A stretch of DNA of 64,000 nucleotides from Halobacterium salinarum DSM 3754. GTDB taxonomy: Archaea; Halobacteriota; Halobacteria; Halobacteriales; Halobacteriaceae. The first letter of the stretch is position 1. The number at the start of each line of letters is the position of its first letter. Of this stretch, positions 19,898-29,591 are shown piece after piece. The translations under genes and the position numbers were made by a program. The stretch covers positions 902,711-966,710 of the forward strand of contig NZ_VRYN01000001.1 in NCBI RefSeq assembly GCF_008124605.1, written 5' to 3'. The notes beneath the pieces are model-generated. The model saw nothing but the letters and a program-made list of their open reading frames with translations. It was not told where the DNA came from and did no database searches.

Positions 19898-21754
19898 ATG
19901 ACACGCACTCCCTCGCTCACGACGACACTGCGCGCGACCGCCGTTTCCATTCTCGTCGTGGCTGTCGTCTGCACGCCGGCCGCTGTGACAGCGGCTGCGG
20001 CCACGGATCACGCCCCGACAGCGGCCGCCGGCGCGCCCCCGGAATCGCCTTCGAACAGCACCGACGACGCTGGCTGGCAACACACCGAGCACACACGGCC
20101 CGCGGGAGACATCGTTTCGCTCTCACTGACACTGCCCGACCGCATTCCCAACGATCACCCCGTCTATATTCACGTCGGCGGCGCCGATGCCGGTTTCCTT
20201 GATGTCGTTCGCGCCGTCGACACTGACGCCGACGGCACGATCACCCTCGGAATCAACACCAGGACACTCGGGACCAGTACGAGTCTCAGCCCGACGAACA
20301 CCGAGAACGTCTATTACAGCGGTGGTGACACCGTCACAAGCGGCGTTCACGGACGCCTCGGCGGCGACCCCGGGCCGCGGTTCGTCGGCCCCGACGGCAC
20401 CCAGGTCGACGGATTCGCCGACTACCTGGCCACGGTGGGGCTGATCCGGAGCGCCGACCGCGAGCGGCCGACAGCCCAACTCACTCGCCCCCTCCAGCCC
20501 GGCACGTACACCGTGACGGCGACCACCAACCGAACCATCAGCGCGCAGGCACGCACCGACGGCGCGACGACCGCACTCACGTCGTCACCGGCCGACGGCG
20601 GATTCGACACCGCGACGGTCTCACTGACAACCCCGGGCGTCCACAACATCACGGTGAACACGGCCCCCGCCGGCGCGGCAGACGCGGCTCCGAACGCGAC
20701 CGCGCTCGCGGCGTCGATGACCGACCAGCGACCGCCCACGACGACCGACCGGGTTGTGATCGCGGCCAACGCGACCGGAATCTACGGCCATCTGGCAGCC
20801 ATCGCGGGCGGGCCGGACGCGCTCGCCTCGGGTGTCGCCCCGAGTACCCTCTCCACACTCGAAGCCCGAACCGGCGAAGGCGTCCAGTTCGCGGTCGAGG
20901 CCACCAACAGCCCTGTCGTCAAGGGCCCGGACTCACCGCCCGGCATCGAGTCCCCACTCGAAATCCTCGACCTATCCGGTGCGGATCCGGCCGCGGCCTC
21001 AGTGTACGCCAACGCGTCACGCGGGCGACTGTACGTCGTTGTCGATCCACAGGCGGTTGCTGACTTCCAACCATCCAGCGGGACCGACTTCCAGAACCTC
21101 TCGGCGTCGCTCACCTACGAGACCGACCCCGCCGACGCGTTCCAGTTCGACCGTGGGGACAACAACATCCAGACGTATTACCGCAGCCTCCTGGGTGGCG
21201 CTGGCGGAGACATAACGATCCCGGCGTTCCCCTATCTGGCTCCCGGCACCAACGAGACCGCCAGCGACGACTTCCAGGTCGTGACGCCACGCACGCGCTT
21301 CGATCTCCGAGCCGACAGTGGTGACGGGCGGCTGCTCACACGCGCACAGCCGACACGCGTCTCGGGTGTGACGAACCTCGCGCCGGGAACCGAGGCGACG
21401 GTTCGCGTCTCGTTCGCCGAATCGAACGGATCGTTCGGCTACATTCAGCGGTCCACTGCGACCGTGGCCGCCAACGGCACGTTTACCGGCACTGTCGATC
21501 TCCCGGTTCCAACCGTCGGGGAGACGGTGACACTGACGATGTTCGTTGCCGACGATACGGTTGCGCACACGACGGCGACGGTCACCGACCCGACACGCAC
21601 GACCACGGCAGCCACGACGACGCCCGAGACGCAGTCCGAAACGACGACCACGTCGCGCGAAACCGGCGGTCCAACGCCGGGGTTCACGGCCGTGGGCGCA
21701 CTCGTGGCGGTTGTCATCGTGTTCGCTGGTGTGGGCCTGCGCCGCCGCGAGTAA
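19898..21754 (+). CDS. Surface protein with PGF-CTERM anchor (BGTF-type)
   Basis: Exported protein of 618 residues. A signal peptide (TAVSILVVAVVCTPAAVTAAAA) starts it. The ectodomain is beta-rich with many Asn-X-Ser/Thr sequons, a Thr-rich spacer (about residues 565-590, repeated TTT/TTS) follows, and a C-terminal signal TPGFTAVGALVAVVIVF ends in RRRE. The spacer plus PGF plus helix plus Arg cluster is the PGF-CTERM sorting signal handled by archaeosortase A, encoded 3 kb away. The N-terminal ectodomain resembles the halobacterial BGTF surface domain as I remember it. The frame is open far upstream; the ATG at 19,898 directly precedes the signal peptide. It converges with the next gene, nine bases apart. 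Confidence 0.88.
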   Translation: MTRTPSLTTTLRATAVSILVVAVVCTPAAVTAAAATDHAPTAAAGAPPESPSNSTDDAGWQHTEHTRPAGDIVSLSLTLPDRIPNDHPVYIHVGGADAGFLDVVRAVDTDADGTITLGINTRTLGTSTSLSPTNTENVYYSGGDTVTSGVHGRLGGDPGPRFVGPDGTQVDGFADYLATVGLIRSADRERPTAQLTRPLQPGTYTVTATTNRTISAQARTDGATTALTSSPADGGFDTATVSLTTPGVHNITVNTAPAGAADAAPNATALAASMTDQRPPTTTDRVVIAANATGIYGHLAAIAGGPDALASGVAPSTLSTLEARTGEGVQFAVEATNSPVVKGPDSPPGIESPLEILDLSGADPAAASVYANASRGRLYVVVDPQAVADFQPSSGTDFQNLSASLTYETDPADAFQFDRGDNNIQTYYRSLLGGAGGDITIPAFPYLAPGTNETASDDFQVVTPRTRFDLRADSGDGRLLTRAQPTRVSGVTNLAPGTEATVRVSFAESNGSFGYIQRSTATVAANGTFTGTVDLPVPTVGETVTLTMFVADDTVAHTTATVTDPTRTTTAATTTPETQSETTTTSRETGGPTPGFTAVGALVAVVIVFAGVGLRRRE

Positions 21755-21763
21755 CGTTGCCCG

Positions 21764-23440
21764 CTACCCGCGGCGTTGCTGGACGACCAACAAGAGAATC
21801 ACGACCAACAGCAGCCCCACGATCGGGAGCGCGTACTCGCTCACCAACCCGGTCAGCGTTCCCAACGGCCCCGACTGATCGGCGGTGCCCGGCGACACCG
21901 CCGGACTGGATTCGATGTTCCTGAGCGTTGTCCTGTCGGCCTGATCGCCCTCGCCACCGGCCGTTTCGGTTTCCGTTCCCGCTCCTTCCACCACCACTTC
22001 GTCGACCGGTTCTGACTGGGACAACTCGATGGTCTTCGTGTGCTCGGTCCCCGTCACGTCAAGCACGCGCACGCGCACGGCGGCCGGGTACGCCTCTGCA
22101 TCCAGCAACTCCTGGAAGCTGACGTTCTCGGTGACACCACCGCTGTACACCGAGTTGATGTCGATCGTTTCACCGTCCGGCGTGAGCGACTCAACGCGCA
22201 CGCGTGAGATCTGCCCGTCGTAGACTCGCCCGACCGCCTGGACGCGCTGCGCCCCCGCCGTTCCGGTGAGTGAGTTGTCGAACTGGATCGCCGGCGTGAC
22301 CAGCTCGCTGTAGTTCACCGCGAGCTCGCGGGTGGTCCTGTGGTTGGCCTGGTCGGTGGCGATGAGTGTGATCGCCTTCGTACCGTCGAGGATCGGGACG
22401 GTCGTCGTCACCGTCTTCGAGAACGGGCGCTGCAACGGCTGGCGTTGCGTGAACAGGAAATCCTGGCCGGCACCAGTTACCGGGCCGTCACGAACGCCAA
22501 TCGTTGAGATTCCCACGCTGTCGGTCACCTCAGCGGTGACCTCCACCGCCGAGCGCGTTGCGACTGGCCGCCGATCCAAGACGTTGATCTCGGGTGCGGC
22601 CGTATCGTTGACCGTGATCTGGGTGTGGTACTGCCTGACGTTCCCGTATTCGTCTGCGACTTCGATCTGAAGCCGGTTGGCGCCGCTGCCGACGCTCGGA
22701 CGCCCCGGTCCGAGGCGCAGCTCCTGGGAGAACGAGTCCCCCGGATCTCGAATCTCGATCTCGCGCTTGGCGTCCGCCTCCGCGTCCGGTCGGTATCTTC
22801 CCCCCGGGCGGTAGTTGTAGTACCGCGTGATCTCCATGTACTCCACGGCCGACTGGTCCTGGATCGTCCCCTCTAGGGTGACGGTGGCCTGATTGACGGT
22901 GTAGTTGTTACCGAGGGGCTCGTACTCGTTGTCCGGGCCGACGAACCCGGCCGACATCGGGGCCTCGAACGTGACGAGTGGCGCGTTCGGGTCTTCGGTG
23001 ATCGTCCCGGTGTACGTCGTGGTCCCGTTCGCAGTCCTGACGACCGTGGTCAGGTCGTGCGTTCCCGCATCCAGGTCCAGCCTCGTGGATTCGTTGAACG
23101 CAGTGGCGTTCGGGACGTACGACCGCCGCGTGTTGTCGTTGATGCGCACCGAGATCACCTCGATGGTGGCGTTGCTGGTCACGTTCATCGCCAGCCGGGG
23201 GTTGTCGGCAGTCGTCACCGATCCACCATCGGGCAGCGGTGTGCCCGCAACAGTGAGGTTCGTGGTGAGGTTCAGCGCCTGATCGGTGGCGAACGGAGCC
23301 CCCGCATGGATGTTGTTACCCGCGCCGTCGCTCGCCGCGACGGCTGGCTGTGCAGCGACACCGCCCGCTGGTACGACGAGCCCGGCGATGAGAACACAGA
23401 CGCCGACGACGAGGCACTTCCGTGGCCCACTCCCGCTCAT
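21764..23440 (-). CDS. Secreted Ig-like-domain protein with C-terminal membrane anchor
   Basis: About 558 residues. Signal peptide (KCLVVGVCVLIAGLVVPAGGVAA) is followed by an ectodomain of repeated beta-sandwich-like units, including VNDTAAPEINVLDRRPVATR and VTAEVTDSVGISTIGV, which look like bacterial/archaeal Ig-like modules. The C terminus has a single helix EYALPIVGLLLVVILLLVV and then QQRRG. No PGF motif, so it is not an obvious ArtA substrate. The ATG at 23,440 was chosen over an upstream in-frame start because it opens the signal peptide and lies about 28 bases after a minus-strand TATA-like GTTAAAGAT (about 23,466-23,474). Divergent from csg. Function unknown; a cell-surface role is inferred. 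Confidence 0.85.
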   Translation of the reverse strand: MSGSGPRKCLVVGVCVLIAGLVVPAGGVAAQPAVAASDGAGNNIHAGAPFATDQALNLTTNLTVAGTPLPDGGSVTTADNPRLAMNVTSNATIEVISVRINDNTRRSYVPNATAFNESTRLDLDAGTHDLTTVVRTANGTTTYTGTITEDPNAPLVTFEAPMSAGFVGPDNEYEPLGNNYTVNQATVTLEGTIQDQSAVEYMEITRYYNYRPGGRYRPDAEADAKREIEIRDPGDSFSQELRLGPGRPSVGSGANRLQIEVADEYGNVRQYHTQITVNDTAAPEINVLDRRPVATRSAVEVTAEVTDSVGISTIGVRDGPVTGAGQDFLFTQRQPLQRPFSKTVTTTVPILDGTKAITLIATDQANHRTTRELAVNYSELVTPAIQFDNSLTGTAGAQRVQAVGRVYDGQISRVRVESLTPDGETIDINSVYSGGVTENVSFQELLDAEAYPAAVRVRVLDVTGTEHTKTIELSQSEPVDEVVVEGAGTETETAGGEGDQADRTTLRNIESSPAVSPGTADQSGPLGTLTGLVSEYALPIVGLLLVVILLLVVQQRRG

Positions 23441-23735
23441 TGCGGCTTCGGTTCGAACTGGGGCATCTTTAACCCCCGTTTTCGCCGGACGGCACCGTGC
23501 GTGATGTCGCCGCTCCGCCATCCACGTTTCATGTGAGCAATACACACCCAAATCGGTGTTCTGACGGCGGCTGACGCGCGAAAAGGCAGAAAGCATTTAC
23601 CAGTGGCCGGGTATAGTCTGGAGCACCCCTACCCGAAATGGCGGCTGCAGAAACCCACGATTCACCGTTTCGGCGGAATCAGGTGGATGCGGTCGTCTGG
23701 TTGGACTGACACCGTAGTTCAGTCACTCAGTAAAA
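23441..23735 (+). promoter_or_regulatory. csg upstream region with TATA box and long leader
   Basis: A TATA-like GCATTTACC lies at 23,593-23,601. With normal spacing transcription begins near 23,625, giving a leader of about 110 nt, which agrees with the long leader reported for halobacterial csg. Leaders this long are unusual in Halobacterium, where many messages are leaderless. The left part holds the promoter of the divergent gene. No ORF seen. Confidence 0.65.
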
Positions 23736-26276
23736 ATGACAGACACAACAGGCAAACTCCGCGCAGTCCTCCTGACGGCGCTGATGGTCGGTTCCGTAAT
23801 CGGAGCCGGCGTCGCGTTCACGGGCGGGGCTGCTGCGGCGAATGCAGACCAGGTCCTGGATTCCAACGATCGATACAACCAGGACTTGGATTTCGGTGCA
23901 GAGGAGTACAAAACGTCAAATTCCATTGGTAGCGTTGGCGACGGAGCGACGCTCTTCCAGGGCGAGGAAGACGTCACATTCTACAACGCTTCTGACGAAG
24001 AACAGTACAACGCGGTTGAGCTCTCTCGAACCGGCGGATCCGACGAGGGACTCCCGCTTCAGATGCCACTTCCCGAGGACCAGGCGACCGGTTCCTACGA
24101 CGCCAACGGTCCTGACAGCGGCAAAAACGGGTTCGCTGTCACGGTTCAGAGCCCATCGGTGACGATGCTCGAAGTCCGCAACAACGCGGACAACGACGTC
24201 ACTGGCGGAGTCCTGAACACACAGCAGGACGAATCTCGGGTCGCCGTTGATTACAACTACTACGCCGCTGAGGACATCGAGCTGACCGTCGAAGACGAGG
24301 ACGGCCTCGATGTTACCGACGAGATCCTCACCGGCCCCTCGGACACCCGGAACAACGGAACCAACACGGCGTACTTCGACATCAACCCGAACAACGTTGA
24401 CGCGGGCGACTACACGTTCTCTGTTGAAGGTGTCGAGGACCTGGACTTCGGTGACGCCACCGAGTCCGTCTCCGTGACGATTTCCTCCTCGAACAAGGCA
24501 TCGCTGAACCTCGCCGAGGACGAAGTCGTGCAGGGGTCGAACCTCAAGTACACCATCGAGAACAGTCCGGAAGGTAACTACCACGCTGTCACCATCGACA
24601 GCAGCGACTTCCGCGACAACATCAACTCCGAGGAAGCCGCGAAGGTCATGCGCAGCGTTGGTGACACTGTCGACACCGGTCTCGTCGTCGACAACGGCAG
24701 TACCACCGAAATTGTAGACGACTATGAAAACACCTCGATCTCGGACGTCGACTACGCGTACGCCATCGTCGAGATCGACGACGGAAACGGCGTCGGGTCC
24801 GTCGAGACGCAGTACCTCGATGACTCCAGCGCCGACATCGATCTCTACCCCGCATCCAGTAACACTGACGACGGCGAAACTGAGTACGTCAAAAGCGAAG
24901 AACTCGATAACGTCACCGCTCTGAACGAGCGGTCGACTGACGACGACACTGACTTCGACGTCACGCAGGGCGACATCACCCTCGACAACCCGACCGGCGC
25001 GTACGTTGTCGGCTCGGAAGTCGACATCAACGGGACCGCTAACGAGGGGACCGACGACGTCGTGCTGTACGCTCGCGACAACAACGACTTCGAACTCGTC
25101 ACCATCGACGACGAGAAATCGATCGAAGTCGATAGCGACGACACGTTCGAGGAGGAAGACATCACGCTCTCCGCGGGCGACAAGGGCGGTGACGACATCC
25201 TTGGTCTCCCCGGTACGTACCGCCTCGGCATCATCGACAAGCGCGACGCCGTCGACTCGGAGGGTGAGATGAAGGACAACATCGACACGTCTACGTTCAA
25301 CCAGGGCGTCAGCAGTACGTCCTCGATCCGTGTGACTGACACGGAGCTCACCGCGTCCTTCGAGACCTACAACGGGCAGGTCGCCGACGACGACAACCAG
25401 ATCGACGTTGAGGGGACCGCCCCCGGGAAGGACAACGTTGCCGCCATCATCATCGGCAACCGTGGCAAGGTCAAGTTCCAGTCCATCTCCGTCGACAGCG
25501 ACGACACGTTCGACGAGGAGGACATCGACATCTCGGAGCTCCGACAGGGCAGTGCTTCCGCACACGTCCTCTCGTCGGGTCGTGACGGGAAGTTCGGTGA
25601 GGACACCGCCAGCAGCATCAGCGATCTTGAGGACGAAATCGGTAACTACACCTCGGGTTCGCCGACTGGCGACCAGATCCGCGACCGCATCCTCTCGAAC
25701 ACGGTCGACGACACCGCCAGCGACGACCTCATCGTCACGCAGCAGTTCCGTCTCGTTGACGGACTGACCACGATCGAAGCCACTGAGGGTGGCGAAGCGG
25801 GCGGCACGCTCACCGTCATGGGGACGACCAACCGGAAGGCCGACGACAACACCATCACGGTTGAACTCCTTCAGGGCGACACGTCCGTCGAGATCAACAG
25901 CACCGATGAGTGGAACAGCGACGGCCAGTGGTCGGTTGATGTCCCGCTCTCGAACGTCGAGCCGGGCAACTACACGGTCGAAGCTGACGACGGTGACAAC
26001 ACCGACCGTCAGAACGTCGAAATCGTCGAGGAACTCGAGGAGCCTGATCAGACGACCGTCGATCAGCCCGAGAACAACCAGACGATGACGACGACGATGA
26101 CCGAGACGACCACCGAGACGACCACCGAGATGACTACCACGCAGGAGGACACCACCGAGAACGGCTCGGAGGGCACTTCCGATGGCGAGTCAGGCGGCAG
26201 CATCCCCGGCTTCGGTGTCGGTGTTGCGCTCGTCGCGGTCCTCGGTGCGGCGCTGCTGGCACTCCGCCAGAACTGA
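23736..26276 (+). CDS. csg: Cell surface (S-layer) glycoprotein
   Basis: The protein that builds the hexagonal S-layer, 846 residues. Signal peptide MTDTTGKLRAVLLTALMVGS and onward to AAA at residue 34, mature start about residue 35. A long acidic beta-rich ectodomain carries 11 Asn-X-Ser/Thr sequons by my count, including NAS near the N terminus. A Thr-rich stretch (about residues 782-805, TTT/ETT repeats) is the usual O-glycosylated spacer. The C terminus is a PGF-CTERM signal: SIPGFGVGVALVAVLG, helix, then LRQN. The signal peptide is the halobacterial one, but the mature N terminus and glycosylation pattern differ from the R1/NRC-1 protein as I recall it. It is glycosylated by AglB (29,592) and anchored by ArtA (16,063), by family knowledge. 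Confidence 0.96.
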   Translation: MTDTTGKLRAVLLTALMVGSVIGAGVAFTGGAAAANADQVLDSNDRYNQDLDFGAEEYKTSNSIGSVGDGATLFQGEEDVTFYNASDEEQYNAVELSRTGGSDEGLPLQMPLPEDQATGSYDANGPDSGKNGFAVTVQSPSVTMLEVRNNADNDVTGGVLNTQQDESRVAVDYNYYAAEDIELTVEDEDGLDVTDEILTGPSDTRNNGTNTAYFDINPNNVDAGDYTFSVEGVEDLDFGDATESVSVTISSSNKASLNLAEDEVVQGSNLKYTIENSPEGNYHAVTIDSSDFRDNINSEEAAKVMRSVGDTVDTGLVVDNGSTTEIVDDYENTSISDVDYAYAIVEIDDGNGVGSVETQYLDDSSADIDLYPASSNTDDGETEYVKSEELDNVTALNERSTDDDTDFDVTQGDITLDNPTGAYVVGSEVDINGTANEGTDDVVLYARDNNDFELVTIDDEKSIEVDSDDTFEEEDITLSAGDKGGDDILGLPGTYRLGIIDKRDAVDSEGEMKDNIDTSTFNQGVSSTSSIRVTDTELTASFETYNGQVADDDNQIDVEGTAPGKDNVAAIIIGNRGKVKFQSISVDSDDTFDEEDIDISELRQGSASAHVLSSGRDGKFGEDTASSISDLEDEIGNYTSGSPTGDQIRDRILSNTVDDTASDDLIVTQQFRLVDGLTTIEATEGGEAGGTLTVMGTTNRKADDNTITVELLQGDTSVEINSTDEWNSDGQWSVDVPLSNVEPGNYTVEADDGDNTDRQNVEIVEELEEPDQTTVDQPENNQTMTTTMTETTTETTTEMTTTQEDTTENGSEGTSDGESGGSIPGFGVGVALVAVLGAALLALRQN

Positions 26277-26297
26277 TCGACCCACTGAATCACGTCT

Positions 26298-26339
26298 GAC
26301 CGCGCGTACGCGGTCACTTGCGGTGCCGTTTTCTTTGTT
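26298..26339 (+). terminator. Hairpin and T-tract after csg
   Basis: Arms GACCGCG and CGCGGTC enclose a CGTA loop at 26,298-26,315. A T-rich run GTTTTCTTTGTT follows at about 26,328-26,339. A hairpin with a T-tract suits the end of a very highly expressed message. Confidence 0.7.
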
Positions 26340-26523
26340 ACCGACGACCGACCAGCGACAGCCACCGCGTGCTCACTGCCACCAAAAGAGTCATATCACA
26401 GCCGACCAGTTTCTGGAACGTTCCCGATACTGGAACGGTCCTAATGCAGTATCCCACTCTCCTTCCATCGAGACCGGTCGAATCACGCCGCCAGCCACTG
26501 TCCGCCAGTCGGCCAGAATACCG

Positions 26524-27723
26524 ATGACTCGGCGGTCTCGTGTCGGTGCCGGCCTCGCAGTCGTCGTACTGGCGCTGGCCGCGGTGTCGGCTGTTGCCCC
26601 ACTTTCCGGGGCGCAGTCCGCCGGCAGCGGTGCGGTCTCAGTCACCATCGGCGACGTGGCCGTCTCGCCTGCGAACCCAACGACGGGCACGCAGGTGTTG
26701 ATCACCCCGTCGATCAACAACTCCGGATCGGCAAGCGGGTCCGCGCGCGTCAACGAGGTCACACTGCGCGGCGACGGTCTCCTCGCAACAGAAGACAGCC
26801 TGGGGAGGCTTGGGGCAGGTGACTCCATTGAGGTTCCGCTGTCGCATACGTTCGCCGAGCCCGGCGACCACCAGTTGAGCGTCCACGTACGGGGGCTGAA
26901 CCCGGATGGCAGCGTCTTCTACGTGCAGCGCAGCGTGTACGTCACCGTCGACGATCGCACTTCAGACGTGGGCGTTTCCGCGCGCACGACAGCAACCAAC
27001 GGATCGACGGACATCCAGGCCACGATCACGCAGTACGGCACTATCCCGATCAAGTCCGGCGAGTTGCAGGTCGTGTCCGAGGGGCGCATCGTCGAGCGGG
27101 CGCCAGTCGCCAACGTCTCGGAAAGCGACAGTGCGAACGTCACCTTCGACGGGGCGTCGATCCCCAGCGGCGAGCTAGTGATCCGCGGCGAGTACACCCT
27201 CGACGACGAACACAGCACGCACACCACGAACACGACACTCACCTACCAACCACAGCGCTCCGCAGACGTTGCGCTCACTGGTGTTGAGGCATCAGGTGGG
27301 GGGACCACGTACACGATCAGCGGCGACGCCGCGAACCTTGGCAGTGCGGACGCTGCGTCGGTGCGCGTCAACGCCGTCGGTGATGGGCTGTCCGCCAACG
27401 GCGGGTACTTCGTGGGAAAGATCGAAACCAGTGAGTTCGCAACCTTCGATATGACTGTGCAGGCGGACTCGGCTGTCGACGAGATCCCGATAACGGTGAA
27501 CTACTCCGCCGACGGGCAGCGCTACTCGGACGTCGTGACCGTCGACGTGAGCGGCGCGTCCAGCGGGAGCGCTACCCCGCGCGCGCCGGGCCAACAGCAG
27601 AACCGCGCGCCCAGCCCGTCCAACGGCGCGAGCGGTGGCGGGTTGCCGCTGTTCAAGATCGGGGGCGCTGTCGCTGTGATTGCGATCGTCGTCGTCGTTG
27701 TTCGACGCTGGCGGAACCCATGA
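26524..27723 (+). CDS. Secreted CARDB/COG1361-like protein of an ABC operon
   Basis: About 399 residues. Signal peptide (GLAVVVLALAAVSAVAPLSGAQS), then three or so Ig-like beta modules (VSVTIGDVAVSPANPTTGTQ opens the first), a Pro/Ser/Gly-rich linker, and a C-terminal helix (IGGAVAVIAIVVVVV) with a basic end RRWRNP. It is paralogous to the protein at 17,231. Its stop overlaps the start of the ATPase gene by four bases (ATGA), so it is the first member of a three-gene unit. I infer that it is the extracytoplasmic partner of the ABC complex, in the place that MacA-type adaptors take in bacteria. The ATG at 26,524 starts the signal peptide; an upstream frame is open but unlikely. Confidence 0.87.
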   Translation: MTRRSRVGAGLAVVVLALAAVSAVAPLSGAQSAGSGAVSVTIGDVAVSPANPTTGTQVLITPSINNSGSASGSARVNEVTLRGDGLLATEDSLGRLGAGDSIEVPLSHTFAEPGDHQLSVHVRGLNPDGSVFYVQRSVYVTVDDRTSDVGVSARTTATNGSTDIQATITQYGTIPIKSGELQVVSEGRIVERAPVANVSESDSANVTFDGASIPSGELVIRGEYTLDDEHSTHTTNTTLTYQPQRSADVALTGVEASGGGTTYTISGDAANLGSADAASVRVNAVGDGLSANGGYFVGKIETSEFATFDMTVQADSAVDEIPITVNYSADGQRYSDVVTVDVSGASSGSATPRAPGQQQNRAPSPSNGASGGGLPLFKIGGAVAVIAIVVVVVRRWRNP

Positions 27724-28385
27724 GCATCATCGAACTCGAAGGCGTGGTCAAACGGTACGAAACCGGTGCCGAGACAGTCGAGGCGCTGAAAGGCGTTGAC
27801 TTCTCGGCGGCGCGCGGCGAGATGGTGACCGTCGTTGGGCCGTCCGGCTCCGGCAAGAGCACGATGCTGAACATGATCGGCTTGCTTGACTCACCCACGG
27901 CGGGCAGCGTCATCCTCGACGGCCAAGACGTGACCGGGTTCAGTGAGGACGAGCGCACCGAGGAGCGCCGCGCTGAACTGGGGTTCGTCTTCCAGTCGTT
28001 TCACCTGCTCCCGATGCTGACGGCCGTGGAGAACGTGGAACTGCCGTCGATGTGGGACACCTCCGTCGACCGCCACGACCGCGCGGTCGATCTCCTGGAG
28101 CGCGTCGGGCTCGGGGACCGTCTTACACACACTCCGGGCGAGCTCTCCGGTGGCCAACAGCAGCGCGTCGCGATCGCGCGCTCGCTGATCAACGAACCCG
28201 AGATTCTGCTGGCCGACGAGCCAACTGGCAACCTCGATCAGGAGACCGGTGGCACGATCCTCACCGAGATGCAGCGCCTCACCGAGGAGGAGAACATCGC
28301 CGTGGTTGCGATCACTCACGACACGCAACTCGAGGAGTTCTCCGACCGCGCAGTCAACCTCGTCGATGGGGTGTTACACACGTGA
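27720..28385 (+). CDS. ABC transporter ATP-binding protein (LolD/MacB type)
   Basis: ATPase of 221 residues. Walker [10 protein letters not shown] at about residues 40-48, Q-loop [10 protein letters not shown], signature [15 protein letters not shown], Walker [13 protein letters not shown], and a switch histidine in AITHD. Closest to the LolD/MacB/YvrO class, which works mechanically with a non-importing FtsX-like permease rather than with solute importers. It overlaps the genes on both sides by four bases, so the three proteins are made together. Confidence 0.95.
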   Translation: MSIIELEGVVKRYETGAETVEALKGVDFSAARGEMVTVVGPSGSGKSTMLNMIGLLDSPTAGSVILDGQDVTGFSEDERTEERRAELGFVFQSFHLLPMLTAVENVELPSMWDTSVDRHDRAVDLLERVGLGDRLTHTPGELSGGQQQRVAIARSLINEPEILLADEPTGNLDQETGGTILTEMQRLTEEENIAVVAITHDTQLEEFSDRAVNLVDGVLHT

Positions 28386-29524
28386 GTGTGCTCGCTCGGT
28401 TCCCCAGCGTGTTGATGGCGTGGCGGAACCTCGGGAGGAACCGCGTGCGGACTGCGCTGGCCGCGCTCGGGATCGTGATCGGTGTGATCTCGATCGCATC
28501 GATGGGGATGGCGAGCGCCGCGATCAATCAGCAAGCCTCCGCCCAGCTCGGTGATCTCGGCAACAAGGTCTCGGTCAGTGCCGGTGAGGACGCCGAAGAG
28601 AACGGGGTCACGCAGACGCAGGTCGAACGAATTGATGACTTGGTGAGCGCCGGCACCGTCGTCGAGCAGAAATCCGATACCACGTCGCTTTCTTCCCGCG
28701 CTGACACCGTTGACGTGGTCACCGTCACCGCCGTGACCGAGGTGGCCGAGCCGTACAACATTACGTCGGCGAATCCACCCGAAACCCTTCACTCGGGCGC
28801 GTTGCTCACCAACCAGACCGCCGAGACGCTCGGTCTCGGGGTCGGCGATCCCGTCAAGTACGACGGCAGTCTGTACCGGATTCGTGGTATCATCACCACC
28901 ACCTCTCGGTTCGGCGGGTTCGCCGAGCTCGTCGTGCCGCTGTCCGCGATGGCCGATCGGGACGAGTACGACACCGTCGATATCTACGCCGACTCGGGCT
29001 CTGATGCGGCCCGGATCGCTGACCGCCTCGACTCGGAGTTCAATTCCTACGGCCGCACCGAGGAGAAAATCCTCGAAATCCGGAGCACTTCAGATGCCCG
29101 TGAGGGCGTGAACAAGTTCATGAGAACGCTCAAACTGGGGTTGCTCGGCATCGGCTCGATCTCACTGTTGGTGGCGAGTGTGGCCATCCTCAACGTCATG
29201 CTGATGAGCACGATCGAGCGCCGCGGCGAGATCGGCGTGCTGCGCGCGGTCGGCATCCGTCGGGGAGAAGTTCTCCGCATGATCCTCACCGAGGCGATGT
29301 TCCTGGGCGCTGTCGGTGGGTTAGTCGGCTCGCTTGCGTCCCTCGGCGTGGGTGCGTTCATCTTCGACAAAATCACGCAAAACGCCATGGACGTGCTGGT
29401 GTGGCCGAGTTCGAAATACCTCGTCTACGGGTTCCTGTTCGCGGTCTTCGCCAGCCTGCTCAGCGGGCTCTATCCGGCGTGGAAAGCAGCCAACGATCCG
29501 CCCGTCGAGGCGCTCGGCGAATGA
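28382..29524 (+). CDS. ABC transporter permease (MacB/FtsX type)
   Basis: About 380 residues. The GTG at 28,382, overlapping the ATPase stop by four bases, begins [17 protein letters not shown]. One helix near the N terminus (RTALAALGIVIGVISIASMGM) is followed by a periplasm-equivalent domain of about 210 residues, then three C-terminal helices with the FtsX-domain segment STIERRGEIGVLRAVGIRR. This is the MacB topology. A longer upstream frame exists but lies inside the ATPase gene. Together with the two genes before it, it forms a surface-facing mechanotransmission or export system; the substrate is unknown. Its position between csg and aglB suggests an envelope role, which is inference. Confidence 0.93.
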   Translation: MSVLARFPSVLMAWRNLGRNRVRTALAALGIVIGVISIASMGMASAAINQQASAQLGDLGNKVSVSAGEDAEENGVTQTQVERIDDLVSAGTVVEQKSDTTSLSSRADTVDVVTVTAVTEVAEPYNITSANPPETLHSGALLTNQTAETLGLGVGDPVKYDGSLYRIRGIITTTSRFGGFAELVVPLSAMADRDEYDTVDIYADSGSDAARIADRLDSEFNSYGRTEEKILEIRSTSDAREGVNKFMRTLKLGLLGIGSISLLVASVAILNVMLMSTIERRGEIGVLRAVGIRRGEVLRMILTEAMFLGAVGGLVGSLASLGVGAFIFDKITQNAMDVLVWPSSKYLVYGFLFAVFASLLSGLYPAWKAANDPPVEALGE

Positions 29525-29591
29525 CCGCGCGCCCGTGTGGGCGTCGCGGAGTCGAAACACATTAGCCCGCTGGCTGGCGTGACAAAAACGA

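Noticed and set aside
23916..25565. 549-codon minus-strand ORF inside csg
   Set aside because: Antisense of the S-layer gene; Val/Asp-rich artefact of GC bias.
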